The translations under genes and the position numbers were made by a program. Positions 22,400 through 33,541 of a stretch of 64,000 nucleotides of DNA are shown here, piece after piece (the first letter of the stretch is position 1; each line of letters starts with the position of its first letter). The notes under the pieces are model-generated. The model saw only the letters and a list, made by a program, of their open reading frames with translations, searched no databases and was not told the origin of the DNA. Origin of the DNA: Allium sativum (taxonomy: Eukaryota; Streptophyta; Magnoliopsida; Asparagales; Amaryllidaceae); contig CM060912.1 in NCBI GenBank assembly GCA_030737875.1, positions 457,192,310 through 457,256,309 of the forward strand, written 5' to 3'.

Positions 22400-23605
22400 T
22401 TAAAGGAACCTCTTCAACCAAAGAATCTCTTTACCTGCTTCCACAGCTGCTATATACTCTGCCTCGGTTGTAGATAAAGCCACACACTTTTGTAACTTGG
22501 ATTGCCAAGAAATGGCTCCCCCTGAAAATGTGAACACATAACCTGAGGTAGATTTTCTACTATCAATATCACCAGCCATGTCTGCATCTGTATACCCCTC
22601 AAGAAAATGTTTGCTACCTCCAAAACATAAGCAAAATCTAGAAGTACCACGCAAATATCTGAAAATCCACTTTACTGCATCCCAGTGAACTTTACCAGGA
22701 TTGGATAAGTATCTACTCACCAAACCAACAGAATGTGCAATATCTGGCCTAGTGCACACCATAGCATACATCAATGAACCAACTGCAGATGAATAAGGAA
22801 TAGAAGACATACTTGCTTTTTCCCTCTCCGTTGTTGGACATTCCCTCTTACTTAGCTTAAAATGAGATGCGAGTGGTGTACAAACTGGCTTAGCATGCTT
22901 CATATTGAACCTTTCAAGCACACGTTCAATATATTTTTCTTGAGATAGCCACAACTTCCTAGCTTTTCTGTCACAAACAATCTCCATGCCTAAGATTTGC
23001 TTTGCAGGACCCATGTCCTTCATGTCAAATGACTTGGAAAAATCTTTCTTCAAGTTGCTAATCAGTTCTAAGTTTTGTCCAACTACCAACATGTCATCCA
23101 CATACAAAAGAAGAAGAATGAAGATATCGCAAGGAAACTTTCTAAAATACACACAAGGATCTGCAACAGTCCTCTTGTAACCATTGCTTGTCATAAATGA
23201 ATCAAATTTGTGATACCACCGCCTTGGTGCTTGCTTAAGTCCATAAAGACTCTTCTTCAACTTGCAAACAAGTTTTTCTTTTCCCTTTTCTTCAAATCCT
23301 TTAGGTTGTTCCATGTAGATTTCTTCCTGCAAATCACCATGTAAAAATGCTGTTTTTACATCAAGTTGTTCCAATTCAAGGTCACAACTTGCTGCTAAAC
23401 CCAAAATGGTTCTGATAGAAGTCATCTTGACAACTGGTGAAAAAATCTCATCAAAATCAATGCCTTTTTTCTGATTGCATCCTTTGACTACCAATCTAGC
23501 TTTGCGCTTTACTATCTTCTCACCATCTTTCTTGTTCTTGAAAACCCATTTGTTTTTCAAAAGTTTCTTGCCTTTTGGAAGATTCACTAGCTCAAAAGTC
23601 TGATT
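22400..23605 (-). pseudogene. Element C reverse transcriptase and start of RNase H
   Basis: A 395-codon open frame with all copia RT motifs: [75 protein letters not shown], catalytic YVDD in LLLYVDDMLVVG, KQILGMEI, then RPDIAHSVGLVSRYLSNPG and the RNase H entry EGYTDADMAGD, STSGYVF, STTEAEYIA. It is bounded by two in-frame stops, TAG at 23606-23608 on its N-terminal side and TAA at 22400-22402. The domain itself looks undamaged. Confidence 0.95.
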
Positions 23606-24949
23606 CTACATCAAAGAATCCATCTCCTCTTTCATAGCCTCAAGCCAAAGATTCTTGTCTCGACTAGACAACACTTCTTGGAAGCTCTCGGGCTCACCAT
23701 CAATTGTAACTAAGATATAATCTATGCTTGGATATCTTGTAGATGGTTTATGTTCTCTGGTTGACCTTCTAACTTGAGCATCATCCACTTATGGGGCAAT
23801 TTGCTCCCCCTGCTCACAAGCCACTTCTCCATTTGGTTGAGCTTCATCATGAACATCATCAAAATGTGCACCATCAAGTTGTGCATCATCAACACCTTCA
23901 TGTGTTGCATCAAGATCAGCCTGTATTGGTTGTTCAACAAAACCACGAGTAGGGGACAAAGAAACATCAGTAGTATCAATTAAAAAATCTGAGCTAGTAT
24001 GATACCTTGTACTCAAAAGTTCTGCACCTTTTTCAAGCTCAAAGAACACTACATCTCTGCTTCTTACTACCTTTCCTTTTTCTGGATCATATAGCCTGAA
24101 CCCATACTCTTCATCACCATAACCAACAAAAACACATGGATTAGTCTTGGAATCCAACTTTGATCTTTGGTCTTTTGGCACATGCATGTATGCCTTGCAT
24201 CCAAATACTCTAAGATGTGTATATACAGGATCACATCCCTTCCGTGCTCTCTCTGGAATGTCAAGCCCCAGTGGAATAGATGGAGAACAGTTGATCAGAT
24301 AAACTGCTGTATTCACTGCTTCAGCCCAAAATGACTTTGGTAGATCAGACATCTTCAACATGCATCGCACCTTCTCCACAATGGTTCTATTCATCCTCTC
24401 AGCTACACCATTGTGTTGGGGAGTGCGTGGAACTATCTTCCCATGTCGAATACCATATTGCACATAATAATTCTTGAACTCATGTGAAGTATACTCTCCA
24501 CCATTATCTAAACGAAGGCACTTCAACTTGCTTTCTGTCTCCCTTTCCACCATAACATGAAACTTCTGAAAAGTTTCAAACACTTGGCTTTTGGTCTTCA
24601 AAATGTAAATCCATGTCTTTCTAGTAGCATCATCAATAAAAGTGACAAAATATTTGTTTCCACCATTGGATTCGACCTCAATAGGACCACATACATCTGA
24701 ATGTACAAGCTCCAATTTAGCCTGCTTTCTTGTAGAATTTCTAGCAAAAGAAGCTCTATGTTGTTTTCCTGCTAAGCAATGATCACAAGGGTTAAGAGAA
24801 ATTGTAGTATTGACAGGAATAAGAGATTTGCCTGCTAAACATTTCAAACCCTTTTCACTCATGTGTCCCAATCTTCGATGCCACAAATTAGGAGAATCTT
24901 TTTCTTCCGCTGCATTGAGCTCACCAAAACGTACAGTCAAATATGTCTA
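23606..24949 (-). pseudogene. Element C integrase and linker to RT
   Basis: The frame begins after a TAG at 24947-24949. Motifs: NLWHRRLGHMSEKGL and CDHCLAGKQHRASF (HHCC zinc domain), LVHSDVCGPIEVESNGGNKYFVT (first Asp), CLRLDNGGEYTSHEF (second Asp), PQHNGVAERMNRTIVEKVR (Glu), so the DDE core is complete. It goes on through VFGCKAYMHVPK and FVGYGDEEYGFRLYDP. A TAA at 23789-23791 interrupts the acidic linker, after which RRSTREHKPSTRYPSIDYI and EAMKEEMDSLM lead to the TAG before RT. Catalytic residues look intact; only the stops disable it. Confidence 0.95.
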
Positions 24950-25344
24950 GTACAAAGAACAACTCAACTCGCCTCTTGCAATTGTCATGGATCCCTTGGA
25001 TAATTTCCACTTGCCACTCTCAAATGTGTGACGAAAGCCTTCTTGATCAAGAATATGAGCTGAAAGCAAATTAAGACGCAAATCCGGAATATGACGTACA
25101 CCTTTCAATTTAAGCATGCATCCAACATTAGTCTTCACACGAATATCACCAATCCCAACTATGCTTGCTGAACTCTGGTTACCCATTTTGACACTGCCAA
25201 AATCACCTGCTTGATAATTCAAAAAATACTCTCTCTTAGGAACACAATGATATGAAGCACCTGTATCAACCAGCCACTCAGAATCTGTACTGCTAACATG
25301 ATGACATTCACTAGTTGCGCAAATTAAAGTGACATCATCATTAT
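24950..25344 (-). pseudogene. Element C aspartic protease and pre-integrase region
   Basis: The active site WLVDTGASYHCVPKREYF lies at about 25220-25275 with the DTG intact, followed by VKMGNQSSASIVGIGDI, LKGVRHIPDLRLNLLS and GFRHTFESGKWKLSKGS, the standard copia protease to GAG-pre-integrase stretch. It ends at the TAG at 24947-24949; two codons later the integrase frame continues in phase. Confidence 0.93.
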
Positions 25345-26193
25345 TTTTAGAGGCTACTGCTGCAACATTTTTATCATCGCCTTCTTTCTGAAAATCATTC
25401 TTCTTCCCATGTTCTCTTTTCCAATGAAAGCAATACTTTTTAATATGGTCAGGCTTCATGCAATAGTTGCATATGAAGTGATTCTTTCCATCACTAGACT
25501 TGGATCTTCCTCTTGAGTTATCACGGCCTTTGGGTCCTTTGCTCTTGGTTCTTCCTCTATTCTCCACAACAAGAGCTTGTGAATTGTCAACTCCAATCTC
25601 CTTTCTTCTAATTTCTTCATTAAACATGCTTTCTTTGATCACATCTAAAGATAGCAAACCATCTGGAGCTGAATTACTAATGGTCATAACTAAAGTTTCC
25701 CAACTATCTGCAAAGAACTCAATAAGAACAAAGCTTGCAATTCATCACCAAAAATGATCTTCATAGTTGTCAACTTGTTAATAATGTCTTGGAAATCACT
25801 AAGATGCTCAGAAACTGACTTTCCACCTTTCAACTTTAGATTAACAAGCCTTTTAATCAATGAAGCTTTGTTATGGGCGGTTTTCCTCTCATACAAACCT
25901 TCTAATTTCTTCCACAAATCATATGAATCGGTCTCTTGTGACACATGGTTAAAAATGCTAATGTCAACCCATTGTCTAATGGTTCCTAAAGTTTTCCTTT
26001 TCAACTTTATCCATTCATTCTCTTCCATTTTATCGGGTTTAGAAGGTTTAGAGATAATACCACTCGAACTAGTGACGGTTTCAATTGGGTCATGTAAATC
26101 CTTGCAATATAACAAGTCTTCCATCATAGGTCTCCAAATAGAATAGTTGGTTGATGTCAACTTAATCATTGAGCTATGATTGCTCGACTCCAT
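25345..26193 (-). pseudogene. Element C gag
   Basis: The start chosen is the ATG at 26193 (MESSNHSS), shortly downstream of the primer site. The capsid part reads KLTSTNYSIWRPMMEDLLYCKDL, LWKKLEGLYERKTAHNKASLIKRLVNLK and VSEHLSDFQDIINKLT, typical of UBN2-type copia gag. Near 25710 one C is missing relative to the family (expected LPDSWETL), causing a frameshift and an early stop at 25690. The second frame (25687 down) resumes with TISNSAPDGLLSLDVIKESMF. The zinc knuckle CNYCMKPDHIKKYC is intact (CX2CX4HX4C). In the family gag builds the particle and binds the RNA. Confidence 0.94.
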
Positions 26194-26215
26194 AGTGTGA
26201 TAAATAACCAACCTC

Positions 26216-26227
26216 GCTCTGATACCA
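26216..26227 (-). other. Element C primer-binding site
   Basis: TGGTATCAGAGC on the minus strand, 2 nt from the LTR, complementary to the 3' end of initiator tRNA-Met. Confidence 0.92.
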
Positions 26228-26229
26228 AT

Positions 26230-26917
26230 TTGATAGGATCGATTAGGGGTTACTTCAAGCTACACCCACAATATCACACACAAGACAATCAATCAACACA
26301 CCATTCAAAAATAAAAAAGATACGATGAAAGTAAAATAGCAAGACACAAGATTTTATACGTGGAAAACCTCTTCGATGTGAAGAGTAAAAACCACGAGAC
26401 CTCTTAAGGAGTCTACCCTCTTCTCTTATTGATAAATCAAAAAGGGAAAATAATCCAAAATGTTTACAAAAGATTTGCTCCTTATCACCGGAATCCAAAA
26501 ACAATAAGAGATGAAAAAGGTGTAAGAGAACACCCTATGTGTGCACTTTAGGCCAGCGGTGAATCGAGCAAGAATAAAGCTCAATCTTGAAGGCCAAAAC
26601 ACCTTGAAGAATATGATGAATGACCAAAAACTGCTACTGCCTTATATGACCAGATCTGGTTATATTAACCCTCTTTTCTTTTAATGTGCATACCAAAAAT
26701 GTGATTAATCTCCCAAAATGTCTTTCCTGAAAAGAAAAGATATTGTTGCACAAAAGGCATGCTTGCACAACAAATCTGGGAAAAAGACAAAACCAATAAA
26801 TCTCTCCCACAAATTAAGCATGGCCTGCATAAAATGATATGCCAAATATGCCTGCATAAAATTATGCCAAATATGCCTGCATAAAATTATGCCAAATATG
26901 GGCTGGAATACCCAACA
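26230..26917 (-). repeat. Element C 5' LTR (right copy)
   Basis: Matches 21403-22091 over its full length with the same ends; followed by the target repeat ATACGTG at 26918-26924. Confidence 0.95.
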
Positions 26918-26924
26918 ATACGTG

Positions 26925-29900
26925 CCCCATTTTTTCCTTTTCTCTTTTATGAACGATAAAAATATTTGTATGTACATATCTTGTTTGATTCTGTATGTCG
27001 CTTTATTTCACACTAATAATTAAATAACATTCTTGACATACTTGTGCAACTAGAATAGATTAAAAACAGAAATTGTGATGGCATCTTAGAATCTTTATCC
27101 CTTGTTTCCTTATCTCAATCATATTGTATTATTTCAGCCAGGACTGAATCATGTGACAGAAAATATCAGCTCTTGATAGTTGAATTGTATATTAAAATAG
27201 GTTTATAAAGGGGAAAAGACTATGGATAATAAGTTTTGGTTTGAAATTAGAACTAGAACTTGAAGGGCTTTTCCAGGTGAATGGGTATAAACTATATGTC
27301 TTTTATGCCAATGATATGTAATATTGTTTGATTCCCTTTTAACTGTTGAATTTGATATACATTGCATATGGAAATTACCATGGAAAATTTATCTGTTATT
27401 AAACTGTAAATAATAAAAGCATGTTTCTACAAAAAATTAATATAGTAAAATGAAACCCAATTAATTAGGTTTATGTTGAGATTGTGATTTTATGGAAAAG
27501 GACATAAGCATAAAAAATGTAAGACATTTACAACAAATTATGGAATAAAGAAAAGGGAATTCAATGAATAAACTGGTTTGAAAGTTAGTATTATGTTAGT
27601 TGGAAAAAGGGGATGTATTTCCGTAATTTAATATTATAAGGAAAAAGGTAATTATAATAACTAGGACAAGATTAAGGAAAAAGAGGATTAGCGCAAAATA
27701 TGGAAGTTACTGTATTTTGTACTAATCCAACAACTAGGAAAGGAAATAAGAAATATTTTGCAACTATGTGTTACTATTTCTAGGATTAATATTAAAATAT
27801 TCATATAGATTATGACACATTTTGTAACCGGCCAAGTAGCGTAGTACTACTTTCTAAAGCTAAACTTACGATTAATGTAAAGAAAGAAAACCTAAAATAA
27901 AAGAAAGAAGGTAAAAGAACGTAATAGACAAAAGTTGATAATGTGACTATTTATAGTTTTTCTGTAATAAATTACACAATTTCCAAAATTGTCTAATTAT
28001 GTAAATATTAGTCAAAAAGACGTAGATCTAACCCTTTTTGTATGTGCGAAAAATAGAATAAAGTGTGTAACTTTGCAAACATGAATCTAATAAAAGAGAA
28101 TTAAATTCACAATAAACATGTGTACAAAATGTAGATTTTTAATAAAAAGGAATTAGACTGCGTTAGGAAAATTAATAAGGACTTACGGTAAAGTTTGACT
28201 TGTGTCATAATTTAAAAGGTAACATAATATCAATAAACTTTTATGATAAGTAAGAACTGTGTTAACATGTTAGAAAATCATAACAAAAGATAAAGAATGT
28301 TACCTGTTGCGAGCAAAATTACAATAAGGGGATTTAATTAAAAAGATGAAAGGAGGAATAAGAAAGACCATTATAAATAAAACTTATGTATGGGATTACG
28401 TTTATTAAGCATGTAACGGTGGTGGTCTATTCTTGCAGCAAATGTTGATTAGGAAAAATAAGTGACCAATAAAGTTACTAATAAAACAAGGCTCAAATTA
28501 GAGGAAACTGGACAGGTAATGCTAATCAGTGTTATAGTAAAAGGAAAGAAAGGTAAGCGGAACGCATAATGAATGATTAGGCATAGGGTCCAACAAAATA
28601 GTTAGGTGCGTTTGGAGCAGTTAGAAGGGAATCTGGATAAAGGGCCTAACAAACTAGACCATCGCAGACGTTTTAGCACAATGGGTGCAAGCCCAACATT
28701 TTATTCAGCAAGGCAGGAGAAAGTGTGAGGCTTCTACAGGACATGAGGATATTCGAGGATGGACCTTTGGGGTAGGATTAATAAAGCTGCACCCCTGGAG
28801 GTAGGTCTGTAGACTGTAGTGGTTCCATCAAAGAGCAAGCCTTGACGGCATTTATATCAAGGGAAGTCAGAAGACCGATGGTTGGCTTTAATATTCGGCA
28901 GTTGCCTCGACTATGAGAGAAGCCTTCATGGTCAAGAACCAATAAGGATAATAATCGTTTGGATACTTTTCATCATTAGTTAGAGCGAGAATGAGAAAGA
29001 CTGGAGCTATACCAATAGGCCAATGATCTTTCACTACCGTGACATTGGATGACAAATAACACCAACTGAATGTTTTGATTGTTTTCTATAGTGCACAATC
29101 ACTTAGCTCTTGATTGGTCTTTCATTAGTTGAGGTGGGGTTGCGGGAGCCATATCCACGGAGACAGAGACGTACCAAATTAAATATATGTATCGTACGCC
29201 TAACGAAGTTGTTATTTATAGGTATAGAAATCCACAATTGAGTTTCATACAAGGGCACTCTTCTTAGCGGAGCTCAGGTAATGCATACTATGATTACATG
29301 TAAGTCCTCTATATATGCATCAAGTGTACAATTTGAATGCCTAAGCATTAGAATAAGCTGAATGCGGTTTCATGTTTTCTTATTAGATGATGAAACATCT
29401 ATATTATAGGCTTTACAAAGTTGTCCATTACATATGTAGTCAGAACACTTTTACGTAGTGAAAGGACGGGGTCCTATTGAAGAGGATACAAAAGATACTA
29501 TGAGTAATATCTAGGACCACAATGGTTAATTGGGCGTATATCTACACACATATAAATTATTAGGTTTGGTCTACTTAGGGTAGACGGGTACGATTTACAC
29601 GCAGATATGAGAGTATTGTAAACCTTAACAACCTAACATAATAAAAAATGGAGATAGAGTGGTCTATGTAGTGTTGAACTCAAAAATATACAAATTTTCC
29701 ATTCACCAGAACTTTAGTTCTAATCCCCTCTTCATAACAATCCACAGGTTAGGTAGTAAGCCAGAGATTTTTGACTTGGTGACACTTGTTTAGAAAGTGT
29801 CAATACTATGGTTTGTACTTACTTAATATTATATAATATTCACTTCCAATGTGACTTTTTTATTTTTTTTCTTTGATAATTATATTTGCTTTTTTGCAGG

Positions 29901-30040
29901 ATACCAGATACCTAACTCGCTCTCTAGTGGACTTGGGTTTTTTGCTTCTTACGAAAAATCAGGACTCGTTGGGATTTGGATTATTTAACAAGTTTAAAAG
30001 TTATTTTGGGAAATCACTTTAGAAATCATTTATTATTTAA
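26925..30040. other. Unassigned AT-rich sequence, 3.1 kb
   Basis: I find no element end, polyprotein motif or convincing frame on either strand. 26925-28560 is strongly AT-rich. 28570-29180 is clearly less AT-rich and stands out, but no frame in it is protein-like to me. A run TTTGCTTTTTTGCAGG at about 29886-29901 looks like a splice acceptor. This stretch may hold relics of host DNA or a very old insertion. Confidence 0.4.
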
Positions 30041-30041
30041 A

Positions 30042-30079
<38 letters not shown>
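30041..30079. repeat. Compound (AC)n(AT)n microsatellite
   Basis: About 28 bp of AC followed by about 11 bp of AT. Confidence 0.95.
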
Positions 30080-30585
30080 TATGAATAAATAATTTGAAAA
30101 TACATTCTCTAAAATGATAGATTTGTATATCATAAATCTATTTGAAAACAATTTGTAAAAATGTGCATTATTGTAGCAAAGCACACAAAAATTCAATGAA
30201 ATCATCATCCAATAATTCATAGGAAAACTAGTAAATCCAAGATATGGATTTATAAAAATGTTGGCTTGCTCACGAATGAATCAAGCTGAATAACTTCATG
30301 AGAATTAAGATACATAAACCATGCATTAGAAACCATAAAATGACTTAGGAATCAACTAGGAAAAATGCCACAAAACAACATAGGAAACAAAATAGAAGGC
30401 TCCATCCGGGCAACACATTTTTTCACCAGGAGTCGACCTAGCCAAGGGTTGACCCTTAGTGACGACTTTAGGCCGACCTAGGCACGAAGACTAATTTCTA
30501 TACCCCGTCTTGCATGATCTCAACTTCGAGCTACATTTTGAGTAGGGTTCAGAAATACACCAAACATGGCATGCACTAAATATAA
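30080..30585. other. Unassigned sequence with a GTCGACC relic
   Basis: No gene. At about 30431-30475 AGTCGACCTAGCCAAGGG and GTTGACCCTTAGTG resemble the palindrome module of the B-type LTRs, so a further eroded LTR piece may lie here. Confidence 0.35.
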
Positions 30586-33040
30586 TGTAACACTCTACAT
30601 CCCTTTTTGTCACCCGTATGAGGATTTCTCTAAGGAATATGAAGCGTATAGGTATAAAATAACATAACAGAACTAAAACTCATAAGACAACATATGGAAA
30701 CATAGCAAAAAAATTTAAAACTTTATTTAATCTAGAACATAAGTGTCATTACATCATAAAATGTAATTTAGTTATAAACCTACGACTGTCTTATGAAAAA
30801 GCAACATAACCAGAGTACAATTTAAAAATCCCTCTCAACATCAAAACAGAAACAAGTCAAACATGGAAAAATATACGAACAAGAAGAGAATAAGACAAGC
30901 AAAAATCTCCAATAAGCTAAGCTGGGCCGAAACTCTGTCATATACTGCATCCTACACCCTAAGAACCTGGGGGTAGAGGTAGGAAGAAGGAAGAAAGAAA
31001 ACTAGTTAGACATAAATCTCTATGAGTTTTGTAATTACTAGCATGAGTGATAAGAGAGGAAATCTAGACATGATAACAGTATAAAACACAATAACAGTAA
31101 ATAAGACAATAGAAGGATAAACAAGGATATAGTTGATTGTCATCTCAATCGTATGATTCGATTTCTGCACCGTTAACTACAACTCTTAATTAGGAAGTAA
31201 CCTAATTCTACCCATTGATTGACTCATATTCCATAGTTGTGATAACCTAGGTCGATTATGGTCTTGGGTTTAATAGACCCGACCAATCAGCTCTAAAGGG
31301 CATAACATTAATTACAGGCATTACAACATCTTATTTTCACTAATCAGCGCAATGTCACTCACATCCACTTCTGAACGTGCCCGTACCTACCTCGTTTGGA
31401 TCTCCTACGAACAGTCCGGTATAAGCGTGCTCTTGGCTCCTCATGAGACCTCCATATAGTGTAATATAAAGGGATACTGTCTAACAAGGGTCCCTAACTA
31501 AATGCGATTCAACTAAAGTCACCCCTAGACTTAGTCCTTAATTTAATTTATTATAGCCAAAGCCACCATAGAATTATTATTGACTACCGAGCTACCCTAG
31601 ACCTCATAGAATTGTCAACAAATGCCTAGGCCACTATAAGTTGATTATTTTAATTGGCCACTTAATTTTCCTATCATCCTACCCTTGCCGCCGGAACAGT
31701 CACAACTATGAGCCAGTTATTTTCCCTAATCAGCCTACCCCTGCAGTCTAAACAGACCACTACTATGAACCACTTATTTTCCCCTAATCATCCATCGCTG
31801 CCGGAATGGATTCCCAATAAAAGCTTCCTTAATATGCCACTTATTTTCCATAATCAGCTTACGCTACTAGAACGAACCTCTGTTCATGCTTATTAATTTG
31901 TTCATATTAAACTTAATGCCCCATTTAAGTTTATTAATAAGCCTGCTTATTCCATATATCTTCTTATTATATTATAGATTGCATTTAAATATTATTTTGT
32001 TTATATTCATTATACGACCCAACCCCTGCTACTTAGTATCTATTAAAATTTCCAATTATATAGTTTATAAGTGATTACAGTTCCATTGTCCATTATTATA
32101 TTAATTCAATAATCCCCAGTTAATTCTTTTATACATAACTCATAGTTTCCCCAATATATGCTTTTACAATCAAATTCATAATTTTTACCCAATATGCGAG
32201 GAAACAGAAAGAGATAAGGGTTTAGGCACTTTGAAGGCCTCAACTCAACATGAATTAAAAGGATAAAGCTCTAGGCTCTCGCATGGCCTAGGCTCAAATA
32301 AATAAGAAATGAAATAGCATAGAATCTGAACTGTACATAAAATAATCTATGAAGAAAAAGAGATAGAAATGAACTGAATGATTTACAATAACAAAATAGA
32401 TTACTAAAATAGAATGAAGTAAGGATAAACACAGTAATCAGATATGAAAAATTATTTACTAGAAAGAAATGCTACTATAAATTACTGAAGATATTAACAA
32501 CTGTTATACTGTCAAAATAATCCCAAATTATACTGATCTTGTTATCATAAAAAATACACACTAATTTGTGCAACCCGAAAGACCTTGTTAGTAATTCTCT
32601 ATGTGTAAATATTCTCCAAACTTATGTATGCAAAAGCCTAAATCTCAAAACTCCATTTTTTTAAGGAAAAGGTTCTGTACAGTGGAGGCAGAGAATGAAG
32701 AAAATGGAGTGGGGAGAAATGTGGTTAGGTTGGAGCTACATTTATAATAGAAATAGGGAGCCTAGGAAGGTTAGATATTATGTTTTCAACTTGGTCAATC
32801 AGATCGAATTAGACTCCAGAAAACAACAGAAAAATAATCCGATTACATCAGTTACGTGCGCACCAAAGTATGCATGTTACAAAGGATTAGGTCGACCCAT
32901 CCTATTGGTGGGTCGACTCCTGGGTCGACTTACTTGATGTCTGGGTCGACCAATGGGTCAACCCAGCTTGGGACAGGGTCGCCTTAGTTCCAACGTGATT
33001 TCCAGCTTATTAATTATTTTAACAAGTGTGAACCCATGCT
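30586..33040 (-). repeat. Solo LTR H, distantly related to the element B LTR
   Basis: The plus-strand left end TGTAACACTCTACATCCC is an LTR terminus. On the minus strand the order of landmarks follows the B LTR: a GTCGAC-rich module (about 32888-32960), a TATA-like CTATTATAAATGTAGC (32735-32750), the T/C-rich CTTTCTTCCTTC and CCCCCAGGTTCTTAGGG block (about 30960-31000), then a TACTCTGGTTATG and ATAAAGTTTTAAATTT end. No primer site or polypurine tract adjoins it and no coding region is present, so a solo LTR is likely. The right boundary is uncertain; the first 250 bp of the family LTR cannot be aligned. Confidence 0.6.
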
Positions 33041-33046
33041 ACGAAC

Positions 33047-33313
33047 ATGGGCTGCAATTATATAAGTATTTCAATTATACTAAAGCCTTATGATGTTCTA
33101 CATGATAAAAACACACATGGCTTTGAGGACCTAAATGTTATGATGATATCCCGCAAAGGCCAAACTGATGTAGAGTTCATAGTTCCATATTTCAGTGATC
33201 GATTGGGAATACGTGTAATAGTATATAAACATAAATATCAATGCCATGTTCATAGAATAACTACTTATCCAAATAAAGACAATTTTTATAAAGTTTTATT
33301 TAACAAAAGCTAA
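33047..33313 (+). other. Unidentified 88-codon open frame
   Basis: Open from ATG 33047 to TAA. The product, MGCNYISISIILKPYDVL at its start and GIRVIVYKHKYQCHVHRI in the second half, is rich in Tyr, Ile, Val and His, with one pair of spaced Cys residues, and has no signal peptide or membrane segment that I can see. I do not recognise it and see no neighbouring exons. It could be a fragment of a host or element gene, or a chance frame. Confidence 0.25.
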
Positions 33314-33541
33314 AAAAAATAAATGTAGTTTAATATGTAAACCTGGTTGACACAACTTTTCTTTCACATAGGAACAATAAGCTCACAATGGCGGGAAGTT
33401 ATTTAAATATGTCGATTTAACATGTGGACTTTACATCTCAACAAAGCTAGATGTAATTTCTAAGTTGTAGAAATCAAATGTAATAAAATAAAAGAAAATA
33501 TAAACATGGAAGTAAATCTAAAACTCCTTTAGTTAGGAATC
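33314..33541. other. Unassigned sequence left of element D
   Basis: AT-rich with no recognisable content. It ends in GAATC (33537-33541), the left copy of the element D target duplication. Confidence 0.6.

Larger units (their letters stand above)
21403..26917 (-). mobile_element. Element C: full-length Ty1/copia retrotransposon, Tnt1/Tork-like
   Basis: A 5.5-kb copia element with two LTRs of about 689 bp and the order gag, protease, integrase, reverse transcriptase, RNase H on the minus strand. The 7-bp direct repeat ATACGTG abuts both ends (21396-21402 and 26918-26924), longer than the usual 5 bp. It has an initiator tRNA-Met primer site and a clear polypurine tract. Protein sequence is strikingly Tnt1-like. 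The coding region carries one single-base deletion in gag and four in-frame stops, otherwise it is continuous, so it has been inactive only for a short time. By eye the LTRs differ at roughly 20-25 positions (not a computed alignment). Confidence 0.96.

Noticed and set aside
33047..33313. Integrated plant pararetrovirus origin for the unknown frame
   Set aside because: No movement-protein, coat or RT motif nearby; nothing links it to any virus.
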